A stretch of 64,000 nt of DNA from Erythrophleum ivorense (GCA_026724425.1 JAIUCV010000578.1:1-64000); one strand, 5' to 3'. Shown: positions 1 through 12,600, counted from the first letter of the stretch. Notes: generated by a model from the letters alone, not told the origin. Numbers and translations: made by a program.

Positions 1-97
1 AGACTGATTGATTATTGCCTAGTCCTTATACCCTTATCTTTGAAATGTTTTCACTTCTCACTCTCCTATTATTGATATGAGCTTCATCTTTTTGTAG

Positions 98-893
98 GCT
101 CAGAGAGACCTGAACACTGTTGATTTTGTATTGATCTCTCGGCCGCTGCAGAGTAACAGTAATGCTGGTTTTTCTGACCCTTCTCATGTTATGTCTCATC
201 ATGCATGCCATTGCAGGCAAGTTCTATTCCAAACCTTAGGCTTCTGATTAACTTTATGATAGATTTTAGCCATTCATGTATTCCTTGTTTACTTGCGTTT
301 TTTGGGGTTTATATTAATCTCTTGTAATCTCTCTTGATAGTACTGCAAGCACAGGCCCTATTTCATGGCTATTGGATGGCCCTCGAACCTTACATCATAA
401 TTTCTCTGCATCCTTTTGTGAAATAAATCTGAAGATGCATCTTCTCAATTCCTCTGGTGCCACTGCTTTTGTGCGCATTGACACCTTAGATTCTGCTGGT
501 AATGGTGGCCATCTGAACGCTGTAAACATGGTTCAGTCAGCAACTCCTTCTGATGATCAAGTAGGGTGGCATGATGTCACACCAGTGAACGAAGTAAAAG
601 TCACGTCAAATATTATTGGGATCCAACCGGGAAAGTCTTTATCACTAGGAAGTGTGTCCCCGTATATTTGGTCTGGATCGAGCTCTACCAATATCCACCT
701 TGAGCCTATGTCCTTAGCTGAAATTCCTCTTCAGATCTGCGTGTTCTCTCCTGGGATATATGATCTGTCAAATTATGCCTTGCATTGGAATCTTCTCCCG
801 TCTGAGGGTCGGGGAGATCAAGATGAAACGAGGCAGCAGTCAGGAAAATGCCTGGGATATACATACTACTTAACGGTGCTCCAATCCACTTGA
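98..893 (+). CDS. TRAPPC8/TRS85-like trafficking protein, last two exons
   Basis: This is the 3' end of a gene that begins left of the window. Two exons can be joined: 98-216 and 341-893, stop TGA at 891-893. They encode about 223 C-terminal residues, including QPGKSLSLGSVSPYIWSGSS, EIPLQICVFSPGIYDLSNY and a final YYLTVLQST. I recognise this as the C-terminus of the plant TRAPPC8 (TRS85) subunit, which specifies TRAPPIII and acts in Golgi/autophagy membrane tethering through the Ypt1/Rab1 GTPase pathway; recognition is from memory. The exon at 98 follows a TTTGTAG acceptor. The intron 217-340 must start with GC (CAG|GCAAGT) to keep the frame, so it is a GC-AG intron. No TPR-type region is in view because only the tail is present. 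The tandem syntaxin genes downstream are on the same strand. Confidence 0.8.
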
Positions 894-2068
894 GAGTTGG
901 AAATACTCTATTACTCACAGATGCTTGAATTCCATATCTGATTTGTGACTGTGGGTTGTATATTATATGTTTCAATGTGTTGTTAAATATGAACAGGAAC
1001 AAGGAGTTGTGATACGTAGGGAGAGGAAAGGGTAAAATATAAATTCTTTGTTTAAAGAATAATTGTGGAAATATACGTTTCATTGAACAGGCTAATGCAT
1101 TTGGACCGACCCAATTTGATAAAGCAAGTTTTGAGCCAGTATTCTTATAAAGACAATCTTACTGTTGACATTACTATATGCATCCAACTTGCCCAAGGGT
1201 TAGCTGAGAGTAGGAGAGTTCGGGTCCAGTAATCTGAATGCCTACTGCTATTAGGTGGGGCTGAGGATGAATACGCCGTAAATGTGGTGGATTTTCATAC
1301 CTTTTTAACGTATCTGGTACGTATGTAAAAGTCGTGTAACCTTTGGTTGTTGAAGGAGCTTACAATTAATATCAAACCCGATATTAAAAAAATAAAAGGA
1401 AGAAGGCAGAAAGGAGAGACTTATAATCAGATTTGGATCCCCTGCATTTGAAAAATTCGATAGAGGAAGAAGTACCTGGACTCAGTTTTTTAAATGCAGT
1501 TCAGTAGAATCAATACCTAGGAGACGTGTGTTTCTCATTTTCATTTAAGGGAAGCACGTCTCTTCAAAATGAAGGTTAATAGGTCTATGTAATGTTTCAA
1601 TTTTCTCCAATTGTTTCTTCTTGGAGAAAAAGCAGGGATTGCCAGTACTGCTAGTGATTGGACGAGTATTTAGCAAAGATTAATGTATGATATAACAAAA
1701 TGGTTGAATTGGTCAATTCTCATGTCCTTGGTACCCAGCTCAGAAAGTTTGTTCCATGGTTCATGGCTAATTATTAATTTGGTCATTGTCAAGTTCCATG
1801 GTCCTGCATGCAGCCTGAGTCCTTGTCTTTGGTTAAAAATTAAGAAAAAAAATCCCTTTTAAAGTTATCAGATATCTCGCGTTATAAAATCCAGCCATTT
1901 GATGATCAGACAGATTACTCGTGGAAATATAGTCTTCACAACCAAGTTATGTGCATGGACTAGTCATTTTCATTTTTGACCAAGTCAATTTTTTTCACTT
2001 TGTTATTCATATAAGGGGTCCATCACTGTTTCTTTGGGTCAATACCAACAGATTAGAGACAATTTTTT

Positions 2069-2105
<37 letters not shown>

Positions 2106-3291
2106 GGGAAGGGGACGCAAGAAATGGCTGAAATTTATGCATGAATGAGTTATCAATCTTAACAGCTTAGGCCCGTCTGGTGAGAAGAGGGAAAGGGAGA
2201 GGGTGAAAAAAAATTTGATAAAATATTAATTTTATTTTATAATTATTATTTAATATATTTATTAATAATTATTTAATTATTAAAAGTATGGATATTAAAA
2301 TCATTTTTTATCTCTAAATTTTTTTTATTTTTATATTTAACTTTTTGTATACCAAATGAATTAAGAATAAAAGAATATACACAGTTAATATCTAATTTAG
2401 ATGTCATCTCATAAGCAAAACAAATTTCCAAATTGTGCAAATAACATTTATTTGTCAAATAATGTATATGAGAATTTTTAATATATTAAAAATTTTGATT
2501 CAATTAAGAAAATTCAAAAAAAAAAGCTATAGTCTTATTCAACCATAAGGATGATTTGTAACTCTCTTATCTTCTCGCTCATAATCCCTAATGCTACATG
2601 AAATCTCGGATCTCTATTTTATTTTCTTCTTTTTTTTTTTTTGGCAAATGCATGTTCTCTGAATATTAAAACAAGTTAGTTGAAAAGGTCATTTGTTCAA
2701 ATTTCAAAATACCAAATGATGGGATGCCTATCGATTTTGTGGTTATCTAAAAGAATATAATGCTACAGTTACTATCAAATATACTGACAAATAACCAAAA
2801 CTTGAGCTTGAGTACATAGGATTTCATATATGTATATATATCCCTTTAAACTTGATTTGATCAGCTTGTAAAATTATCTTTTACCTAGCAATCGCAGTAC
2901 AGGTCCAATTTTGTCTTATCCTTTAAACCGTTTAAGCAAAATTCCGCCATAATAAGAAACAAGCCCCTGCAACTGCAAGTTACCATTTGAGGCAACAGAT
3001 CAACTAAGCCACCTTCCACGCGTTTTCCTTCGAGATTGCCATCTGCCATGTCATCCTCCAACACCACCCCGCCCCCAAAAAAAAGACATTGACTTTCTCT
3101 TAAATCTCACAGACGCAGTGGTTGAATGAACCAGAGACCCATAACCATAAAAGTTCTCTTCTTCTATTAATGACTGAGAGTTTGAGACCCATAACCTGAA
3201 AAAATTCTCTTTTCACTCATTTTTTGTTATATTTTAATTCTTTTTTATCTCCTTATTTTTGTTTGAATCTCCATAAGCTGTTCCTCTGAGG
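894..3291. other. 3'UTR and intergenic spacer
   Basis: The first few hundred bases are probably the 3'UTR of the TRAPPC8-like gene; I could not place a clear polyadenylation site. The rest is AT-rich and holds a T8G34 homopolymer tract (2063-2104). Short ORFs here have no recognisable product. The last 200 bases before 3292 are CT-rich and look like the promoter and leader of the first syntaxin gene. Confidence 0.6.
2063..2104 (+). repeat. T8G34 homopolymer tract
   Basis: Eight T followed by 34 uninterrupted G, then AGGGAAGGGGA. Such a run is rare in an AT-rich genome and can form G-quadruplexes. The exact length is uncertain because homopolymers are hard to sequence. Confidence 0.9.
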
Positions 3292-4674
3292 ATGAATGAC
3301 TTGTTCTCTGGCTCCTTCTCTCGCTTTCGTGGCGAGGAATCGTCGCCGGATCACCACCACCATGTCATCGAGATGGGTTCCGTCGCGGCCTCCACCAACG
3401 GCGTCAACCTCGACAAGTTCTTCGAGGGCGTAGAATCTATCAAGGACGAGCTGAAGGAGCTTGAAAGACTGAACCAGAATCTGCAGAGCTGTCACGAGCA
3501 GAGCAAGACCCTTCACAATGCAAAGGCCGTCAAGGATCTTCGTTCTCGAATGGACAACGATGTCGCTCTTGCTCTGAAGAAGGCGAAGCTCATCAAGGTC
3601 AAATTGGAGGCACTGGAGCGATCCAACGCCGCCAACCGGAGCCTTCCCGATTGCGGACCCGGGTCGTCGTCGGACCGGACTCGGACCTCCGTGGTCAACG
3701 GGTTGAAGAAGAAGCTGAAGGACTCCATGGACAGTTTCAGTGACCTCAGGCAACGGATCTCCGCCGAGTACCGGGAGACCGTACAACGCAGGTACTTCAC
3801 GGTCACCGGTGAGAATCCCGACGAGAAGACCATCGACCTCTTGGTCTCCACAGGTGACATCACGTGTATTCTTTTATAATAATTATTGTTCATATAGTTT
3901 TTTATTGAACATGACTCATGAAACTTACCTTAAATAATTCCTTAAGTTTAGAGAAGTTGTCTGCCAAAATATTGACAAAACAAATTTTGGAAATGATTGT
4001 AGCATGACTGCCTTCCTTTTGTGTTACCATAACTTCTTAAATTGAAATACACTGGAACCTACAAAATTGGTTGGATATTTGTCAGTGTCTTTATAGTCTC
4101 CAAATTAAGATGGGTATTTAGAATTTAGTTAAATTAATGCAGAGGTGTTTTTACAGATTCTTGGAAGTTCAGATCCACTTATCCAGCTCTAATTTGACAC
4201 AAACTTTGGAGATTCTATAATCTGAGAGTTATACTTGTATGCAGGTGAGAGTGAGACGTTCCTTCAGAAAGCCATCCAAGAACAGGGTAGAGGTGGAATT
4301 CTGGACACCATCAATGAAATTCAAGAGAGGCACGATGCTGTGAAAGATTTGGAAAAGAGTCTGCAGGAGTTGCATCAAGTGTTCCTGGACATGGCAGTGC
4401 TGGTGCAATCACAAGGGGAGCAATTGGATGATATCGAGAGCCACGTGGCGAGAGCGAGTTCGTTTGTAAGGAGTGGGAGCCCAGCAATTGCAGACAGCAA
4501 GGAAGCACCAGAAAAAACACCAGGAAATGGACCTGTTATGCCATTACGCTTCTGCTTGTGATCATCTTGATTGTGGTGCTCTTCACCGTGAAGCCATGGC
4601 AGCATAATGGTGGCAGTCCGCCAGCATCACCCCAAACACCTGCACCACCACCTCCTCCTGCAGCTCAGACCTAG
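3292..4674 (+). CDS. SYP121/122-type Qa-SNARE (syntaxin), frame broken before the membrane anchor
   Basis: Plasma-membrane syntaxin that would pair with SNAP33- and VAMP72-type SNAREs for secretion. Exon 1 is 3292-3853 (187 codons plus one base), starting MNDLFSGSFSRFRGEE and ending LLVSTG. Exon 2 starts at 4245 after a GCAG acceptor and gives GESETFLQKAIQEQGRGG and the SNARE motif with the zero-layer glutamine in LVQSQGEQLDDIESH. As read, the frame runs on to a stop at 4559-4561 and gives about 292 residues with no membrane anchor. The expected sequence continues in other frames: QQLQTARKHQK from 4482 (frame +1), then KNTRKWTCYAI, a hydrophobic span, KPW and a proline-rich tail ending at TAG 4672-4674 (a further +1). 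So two small indels lie near 4478-4481 and in the A6 run at 4512-4517. Either the gene is a very young pseudogene, it makes a soluble truncated product, or the assembly has errors. Its intron position is identical to that of the copy at 6685. Confidence 0.88.
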
Positions 4675-6684
4675 TAATTGAGAGTCTTTTATTAGTAATC
4701 TGGATTCCGATGCTTGTTGGGTTCATTCATTTTTGCTATGAAACTAGAGATTTTACGCTCTCGGATCTGGCATGGGTGAGACTGACATGATTTTGAGAGG
4801 AATTCTATAGGGTGACCTATAACAGTTTTATGTCAATTCGAGGAAAAGTAGGATGATTATTCTATATCTAAAATGTGAGAAGGTGAAGGTGGATGGCTCT
4901 GCTGAGGTAGATTTGTTGGAGATTATGATTTTGGGCATTACATTCTTTTTCTCTAGGTAACTTTATGGGAGGATCAGTTTCTTGTTTATTGGTGGCTTAT
5001 GTGCATTCTTTTTGGGATCTTTACGTTATCTATATTGGGTATGCCATATATATATTTTGTTCTTGTGCATATTTTCTCTTTTCTAAAGATTGTGAGCCTC
5101 CGTTGCATGATCTAAATAAGGCAGGGCATATCTGCAATGGTGATAGTAAGACTTAAATCTACTTATTCTCAGTTCTTGGGTAACACCTACCTCATTATGT
5201 TGACGTTGTGCTTTGGTGTTAGTCCTTTTTTTTTTTTTTTAATTTGTGCCATTATAATCGAAGGCAGGTTTATGTAAAGGGTGCAAAGGAAAAATAAGTT
5301 CTTTTTTTTGTGGTACAATTAATAAGAATAATAAGGAGCAATATAATCAATTGATATACATAGTCCACGCGCAATGTGATTGATATTCCCAAGGAAAAAT
5401 CGAGTTGTCTCTTTTAGAAAGGCTATTCCCTCTGGCTAGCTAATCTTTCAAACTTGCAAACACCATTTTTCTTTTAGGTGGAAAATTCGTAAATTGCGAA
5501 TTGGACAATTTCTTCTTCTTTTTTTCAGTTAGACTATTTTTTAACCCTAAACTAACTTAGCCAAACGACATATTAGAATGGTACTTCTTTCTGTACACCT
5601 CATTCAAGATATGATGTTTGAGTCACTTTAAAAAAAAAAATACTTGAGATCACATTAAGAATAAACAAAGTAAGCTTCTAATTGTAAATCCGGAATTACT
5701 ACAAACACTAATAAAATATAACATAATTCGTGGATCATTATTGGTTAAGATTTATAAATTTTTAATAAAAAAATGTTACAAAACACCACTCAATTAGGGA
5801 GATATATATATATATATATATATATACATACATACATATTGGGCTTCTGCTGAAAGTTTATACTTCGTTAGAAATTGGCAGAATAATTTTTTAAAAAATG
5901 AAAATTAATTTGTACGTGATACCAATCTGTGCGCAGTGTCTTATGAAGCAAGGACCCCAAGTTACAACTAGAATCGAAAATTTGGCCTCCTTATAACTAG
6001 TTCCATGCCAATCCATGGCGCGAAAGACACCGCCTATACCAGACAATGATTCTTTGGGACTTCAGTTTCAAGTTTCAACTGAAAACGACCCTTCTAGTTC
6101 CTTGTTCTGAAACAAAAGACTTTCGTGGATCTTTCGCTTTCAACTCCAAGCAAGCAAAATCAACTGCATGGAGAAAGATTGTACATATACTAACGACCAA
6201 GTCTCATCCCATCTATACACTTTTCTTTTTCTCTTTCCAACCCTTTAGAAGAATCGAATTTTCATCATTATTACCAGTCAATCATCTTGCTCTTTCTAAA
6301 CCCATACAAGCGTAGGAAACTTCTTCGGCTGGTACAACTAAGTCCCTTCCATTTGACTTTTTCTGAGGCGCTTCCTTTCCGAGAAAAAAAAAATTAAAAA
6401 AGGAAGGAAATTTCCCATGTACCCATTTGTCCCGTCTCTGTTTTCCCAACCTTCATTAGACCCGTTAACACTCTCTCTCCCTCCCTTATCTCGTACGCCA
6501 ATTGAACTTGAACCGGCCTTCCATTTGACCAGTCTCCCCCACTTCCATTAAAGAGCCAAATCTTAAGTTTAAAATGCGGCCTTCTCACGCCATTACGTTG
6601 CTCAATTTATTCTCATTCAGATTCTTCAATCTCATCTGATTTCCTGAAAAAATCTTCCCTTCGTTTTGAGTTGAAAGGCGAGAA
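4675..6684. other. Spacer between tandem syntaxin genes
   Basis: AT-rich spacer with the 3'UTR of the first syntaxin gene, a T-rich tract near 5227-5240, a (TA)n tract at about 5804-5825 and a CT-rich stretch (6400-6684) that is probably the promoter and leader of the second gene. ORFs at 4965-5156 and 6046-6315 show no family resemblance and I do not call them genes. Confidence 0.6.
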
Positions 6685-8176
6685 ATGAACGACCTATTCT
6701 CCGGCTCATTCTCCCGCTTCCGGGGCGAGCAAGTCTCGCCGGACAATCAGCACCACGTCATCCAGATGACGGCCACATCGCCGTCGAGTGACGGCGTCAA
6801 CCTCGACAAATTCTTCTCAGAAGTGGAGTCCGTTAAGGAGGAGCTCAAGGAGCTGGACAGGCTCAACCAGAGCCTCCGTGGGTCCCACGAACAGAGCAAG
6901 ACCCTTCACACCGCCGACACCGTGAAGGACCTTCGGTCTCGCATGGACGCCGACGTGGCTCTTGCTTTCAAGAAAGCTAAGCTCATTAAGGTCCAGTTGG
7001 AAGCACTGGACCGCTCCAACGAAGCCAACCGGACCTTACCGGGTTGCGGACCCGGCTCTTCTTCCGACCGGACTCGGACCTCCGTTGTGAGCGGGTTGAG
7101 AAAGAAGCTGAAAGACTCCATGGACAGCTTCAACAACCTGAGACAAAAGATATCCTCGGAGTACAGGGAGACCGTACAACGTAGGTACTTCACTGTCACG
7201 GGCGAGAATCCGGACGACAAAACCATTGACCTTCTCATCTCCACTGGTGAGTGTGACGACCATGCCTGCTTCTTCTTTCTTAAGCTAATTTCCACTGGTC
7301 AACTCTTTAAAAAACTAAACTTTTTTATGAGTTTAACATTATTTTTCGCTGCAAGAAATCATGATAATGCCTTATTCTATTCGAATTAATTTTGACTTAC
7401 GAATGCACTTTTCAATATCTTGAAGAAGCAGAGTAGGTATAAAAGTAGTGGTATTTTGAAATTCTAAAGATTGCTCATATAAATTCAATTCTTTTAGGGA
7501 TTTTAATTATATGAAATTCAGAGGGACAAAGCTTGCAATTTTTTTATATACGAGGTATAACAATGGATAATGGGTAAAAAAATCAGATTTTAATTAGTCT
7601 ATAAAATATGAAGAAAGAGGAAGGTTGTCTTTCCCTTACAGAGGTCCACATTAATTTGTTTATGTGTATATGAATAATTTACAATGCGAGCTACAAAACC
7701 CATGGAGATAAATAATTTTAACATAACAAAAACAATAAAAAGAAGAAAAGATTTCCTTTCAATTATCATCATTATTACAAGAAGTTGCAGTCTGATGCCA
7801 AATAATGTGGAGTACTGTAGGTGAAAGCGAAACATTTTTACGAAAGGCCATTCAAGAGCAGGGGAGAGCTAGCATTGTGGAGACGATAAAGGAGATTCAA
7901 GAGAGGAATGATGCAGTGAGGGAGATAGAAAGGAATCTGAATGAGCTGCACCAAGTGTTCATGGACATGGCAGTGTTGGTGCAATCTCAAGGTGAACAAT
8001 TAGACGATATAGAGAGCCACATGGCTCGAGCTAATTCCTTCGTAAGGGGTGGGGCTCGCCAGCTGCAGGTTGCAAAGAAGCACCAGAAAAACACCCGCAA
8101 ATGGACCTGTTTTGCCATTCTACTTCTCCTCATTATCATCTTAATTATACTTCTCCCCATTCTTTTAAGAAAGTGA
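6685..8176 (+). CDS. SYP121/122-type Qa-SNARE (syntaxin), intact
   Basis: Intact plasma-membrane syntaxin of 305 residues in two exons, 6685-7246 and 7821-8176. The split codon is G|GT at the same place as in the upstream copy, between ISTG and ESETF. The order is an N-terminal MNDLFSGSFSRFRGEQ, Habc helices (about 35-165) with the signature GCGPGSSSDRTRTSV and RRYFTVTGENPD, then a SNARE helix (about 205-265) with the zero-layer Gln244 in VQSQGEQ. The linker RKWTC is followed by one membrane anchor (about 284-302) and the tail LLRK. The family works in exocytosis and pathogen-induced secretion; the exact role of this copy is inference. Very high similarity to the gene at 3292, same orientation and identical intron phase show a tandem duplication. 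The upstream copy has the longer proline-rich tail remembered from SYP121, and this one lacks it. In Arabidopsis SYP122 (At3g52400) neighbours a TatD gene, as here, so this copy may be the positional SYP122 equivalent. Confidence 0.93.
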
Positions 8177-9432
8177 TGGGGCCTTCGCCTTCACAAGGTT
8201 TTACGCATATATAAATATACTTTTTTTGTGGTTTTCTGAAATTTTTTATAGCTTTAAATCATAATGGTGATTTAGCTTCTTGTTAATTTTCGGAGGAGTT
8301 TAATTAATTTTTGTACGTGTGTGCTTTTAGCCTTCTTTTTATAAACCCCTGCCTACTTCTGTTCTTCAAATTCTTCTTCTGTTAACAGAAGATTTGCTGA
8401 ATATAAGATCGATAACTGGATATCTCTGTCTACTTGGGAATTGAATAAGTAGAATGAGTCCTCTGATATTAGAACGTGGATTAGACTAACATCAGTAAAC
8501 AATTGAGTGATATTGAGCATAATAATAATAATAATTGAGTGATAATATTATAAATTTTAATTATGATGTAATTATTATTAAATATTTTATTTTTAATTGC
8601 TTAAAATATCAGCTTATATTTTTAGATTATGGAAATTTAAAAAAAAAAATCACAATACATCATTTGAGAGCAGAAGGGCACATTTTCACTTCAATTTTAT
8701 TTTAAAAATATATATAACAAAACTTAAATAAAGAGCAGAGGGGAGAGAGAGAAAGAGAAAGATCTTTCTAGTTTTAAAAGAATAAGATAAAAATCAAATT
8801 TAAATATATTAAATTTTCTTGACACTTAAGTTTAGTAGAAGTACTATTTGAATCCAAATCTAATAATTAATAATTCATAATAGAGATAATTTAATTTGTG
8901 TGATTAATGAATATAATTATAGTAATGATTAAATAAATAGGAAGACATGACATGAAATATTAAATTATTTTTTAATGAACAATATAATTATAATTATAAT
9001 TAATAATATGAGGTGTAAATTAATGAATTTATCGTTAGAGTGTATTGCACACTCTCCTAAAAAAATATTTATATATAATTGCATAAAAAATATTTATATA
9101 TAATTGTTTAAATTTGTCGCCACTCTAAATAATTTGATAGAACGAACATGAAAAGCTTACATCTTATTTAATCCCTTATATAAGACTGAATTATATAGCT
9201 TAAAATAAATATAATTTAACATATTTTTAATGATTACTGCACGTTATATAATATACCGAACTAGTACCATATAACACCATATAATATTCTTTTAATAGTT
9301 AAGAGATTTTGAGAATTGCTTCAAATGGCTTGCAAATATAATTTTTTAATTATATATTAATTTTATAATTAGTGAATAAAAAAACACCTTTCTACTCATT
9401 CATTAATCATTAAAAGAAAAAAAGGAAAATTG

Positions 9433-9497
<65 letters not shown>

Positions 9498-9674
9498 TTT
9501 TTAACATTAAAAAGAAAACCTCAAGCCAAAAAGGAAAAAACAAATGGAAACAGTATTAGTTGTGCACCTGTGTTGGTGTTACCGGTGAATGGGCAGTTTG
9601 CCGGTGGCAGGGCTGGGATAAAATAGCAAAGCAAAATGGGTCCATTGTGAGGAAATTGTTATCTGAGCTGAGAC
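8177..9674. other. AT-rich spacer between syntaxin and TatD genes
   Basis: Holds the 3'UTR of the second syntaxin gene, then very AT-rich DNA with TAATAAT runs and the trinucleotide palindrome at 9433-9495. The 130 bases before 9675 are less AT-rich and are probably the TatD promoter and leader. I see no gene. Confidence 0.6.
9433..9495. repeat. (AAT)n-(ATT)n palindromic microsatellite
   Basis: About ten ATA/AAT triplets run directly into about ten ATT triplets, so the two halves are reverse complements with no spacer and can extrude as a hairpin or cruciform. It lies about 180 bases upstream of the TatD start codon. Confidence 0.9.
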
Positions 9675-12600
9675 ATGGCAACTATTCGAATGATAGGTAA
9701 GTTACTATCTGTGTAGGCTAATTAATTTGCAGATTCACTTGTCACGATTAATCTTCAGGGTTTGAACTAATCCTCTCTCGCGCAATCGATCCAGATATAG
9801 CTGTCAATTTCACAGGTCAGGCATTTTATCAAATAGTTGTTGGGCGTTTTATCACACTCCGTATTTGTTATTTATTCTTTAGTTCAGTAATTTTAAACAC
9901 CAAGCTTCTCCAACAGATGGAATGTTTAAAGGAATCTACAACGGCAAGCAATGTCATGTCTCGGATATTGCAACGGTTTTGAGCAGAGCCTGGAGTGCTG
10001 GGGTCGACCGAATTATTGTACACCATATCCTAATACTCTTTCTTTCTTCCCATTTTATATAGATTACTTCGCTATTAGCTTTAACTTTGTCTCTAATTTG
10101 GTTACTAGGTTGTGAAATGCAAAAGGATATAATTTTAACTTGTAGACGGAGGCAGGCAAGTTAGGCAAAGCGATGAAACCCAGAATGTGAAACTTGGAGT
10201 CGATTAAAAAAAAAAAAGACGAAGTTAAGGTTTGATTAGGAGTGTTTGTTGTTCATATCTTCTTTGTTTAGAGGATTATTTAGGCTTGAATTGGGACATT
10301 CGTGAAACCCCATAAAACGTTGAGCATTAAGTGGTCTTTCGTTTTTGGAGATCCATTAAGTCCAAGCATGAATTTTGACTTCTGAGAGGTTGAGATGCTT
10401 GAGGCTTTTAAAGTAATAACCATACATTCAAATGCTGTAATTAAAAGGTGAGAGGGGGAGAGTTTGTCTTGGAAAGTTATGTAGTTCTCGAAAATCTCTC
10501 AAATGTGTGAATTTGTTGCAGTGGAAGAATAGAAAGAGCTTACTTCCTGGCAACAATGAAAATTCCTCAAAAATGAATCTCAAAAACATCTGAAAACTTG
10601 ACATCGGGGAGAAGGATAAGAAATCTGGTGGAAAAGAAGTTTTGAAGAATTTTTCATTTTAGTCTCACTGGATGTTTCCACCCAGTGAAAGGTTATATTA
10701 TTTGGTTGGAGTCAAACTGTCCAATACCAGCCTCAATTGATTCCAAGGAATCTTTGCTTGATTCACATGGTGGAATTCCTTGTTCCTTCCCAAGATGACC
10801 TTCATGAGTGAGGATGGCACCATACCAACAAATCCCAAAAGAGGAAAAACCATATCATAAATCCCTAAAACAGCAAACAAGAGGAATGTGATTACTAATG
10901 ATTAGTTATTCTTGCATATAATATGTTTAATGGACATAAGTTTGATCCCATAAAATGTAATGGGTTTTAACGTGTGGACTTGATTTGTATGTTGCAGGTA
11001 ACCGGTGGGTCCCTTGAGGAATCAAGGGAAGCTCTTGCAATTGCAGAAACAGATGGTTTGTTCATATTACCTTTCCTTTCTCTTCCATATAGACTTTAAA
11101 ATGTAGGATTTGTCTCTTCAGCCATTGAATGGTTAATTGGTTGAATATAGGACGACTTTTCTGCACAGTTGGTGTGCATCCAACACGTTGCAAGGTTGCT
11201 TTCCTCCCTCAGAAAATTTCTTCGTATGGGTGTCTTGAGTTGAAGTGTTTTTAAATGGCTTAGTGTATTGGTTCAGGAATTTGAGGAGGGTGGAGATCCA
11301 GAAAAGTATTTTCAGGCTCTTTTGTCATTGGCTAAAGAAGGAATTCAGAAAGGAAAGGTATGCTTATAGTCTAGAGATAAAACAAATTATTGTCCTGTCA
11401 TATTTTTTTATTTTTTAGAAATAATAGTAATAGTCTTCTTATGCAAGGTGGTTGCAGTTGGAGAATGTGGATTAGACTATGACAGGCTTCACTTTTGCCC
11501 TGCAGAGATTCAAAAGAAGTATGCAGTTTTAGCATAAGTATTTTAAATACATGAGCACTTTTGTCTTCTTGTTGTTTCCTTATATTATTAATATCATCTT
11601 ATTGATAGTTTCTTTTATTGTGGAAGCAAGGTATTTTGAGAAGCAATTTGAATTAGCGTATATCACTAAACTGCCAATGTTTTTGCACATGCGAGCAGCT
11701 GCTGCAGATTTCTGTGAATTAGTTGAGAGAAATAGGGACAGGTATGATTGCCAGGGCGCACTATTTTATTGTTAGATAATCAAATGATAATGGTTTAATG
11801 TATGTGGTGTTTAACTTGTATTCTTTTATTTACTTGGAGATATGATCTTTTTTTAATACGTAAAAGAATATGCCACAAGAATTACTTGTGGCTATCTGAT
11901 ATGAGACTCTATCATAGCACTACTTCTAAAAAGCCGATGTCCTTGACGGCTGCACTTTGGTCACTAGGTCACACCCTCTGTAGATAACCTTTTTCATGGA
12001 GGTTAGTCCAACTCTAATACCAATTGCTAGAGACCTAAGTAAGCATGGGGAACTTATCCTTAAAAAACCAACTTGTAAGGGGAAAGAATTATGTCATTTA
12101 AGTACTAGAAATTTTTTTTGTGACTACCTGATATGAGACTCCATCATATGATAAGGATTGGATAGATTGGGATGCCTAAATTCTACATCAAGTAGTATAG
12201 GATGTTTGGTATAATATTTAAGTAGAATAGTTCTTTTCCCTTGACAACGCACTTTTAAGGGGAAGTTCCCCACACCTCCTTGGATCCTATCATAATAAAA
12301 TACATTAGGACACTGCATGTGTTACTTACTGTCTATATTAATATTACCAGCAGTGATACTTGGGGACACAGTTATTAATACCCACCGTTCCCTGCCAATT
12401 TTTTTAGCATTGTCCTTGCAAAGATTTTGGTCATGTTGGTATGCAGTAAATGATAAAACTTGAAACAAAAAATCGCTTATTAGGGCTGAATTGGGTCCTG
12501 CTAAACTGCTGGTAGATAATATAATGTATAAATTTGAAACAGGATTGAGTTGGAGAATATGCTTTGAAGCCTTGACAGCTCATACAGTATAGGAATTATA

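Noticed and set aside
3253..3893. Long antisense ORFs across syntaxin exon 1 (and again at 6906-7295)
   Set aside because: They are mirror frames of a GC-richer coding exon; no family match and no splice logic.
6046..6315. 89-codon ORF upstream of the second syntaxin gene
   Set aside because: Phe-rich, low-complexity product without recognisable domain; it lies in promoter-like DNA.
11880..12317. Cassandra-type TRIM carrying 5S rRNA-like sequence
   Set aside because: I looked for the 5S internal-control-region words and did not find them; only a generic LTR end remains supported.
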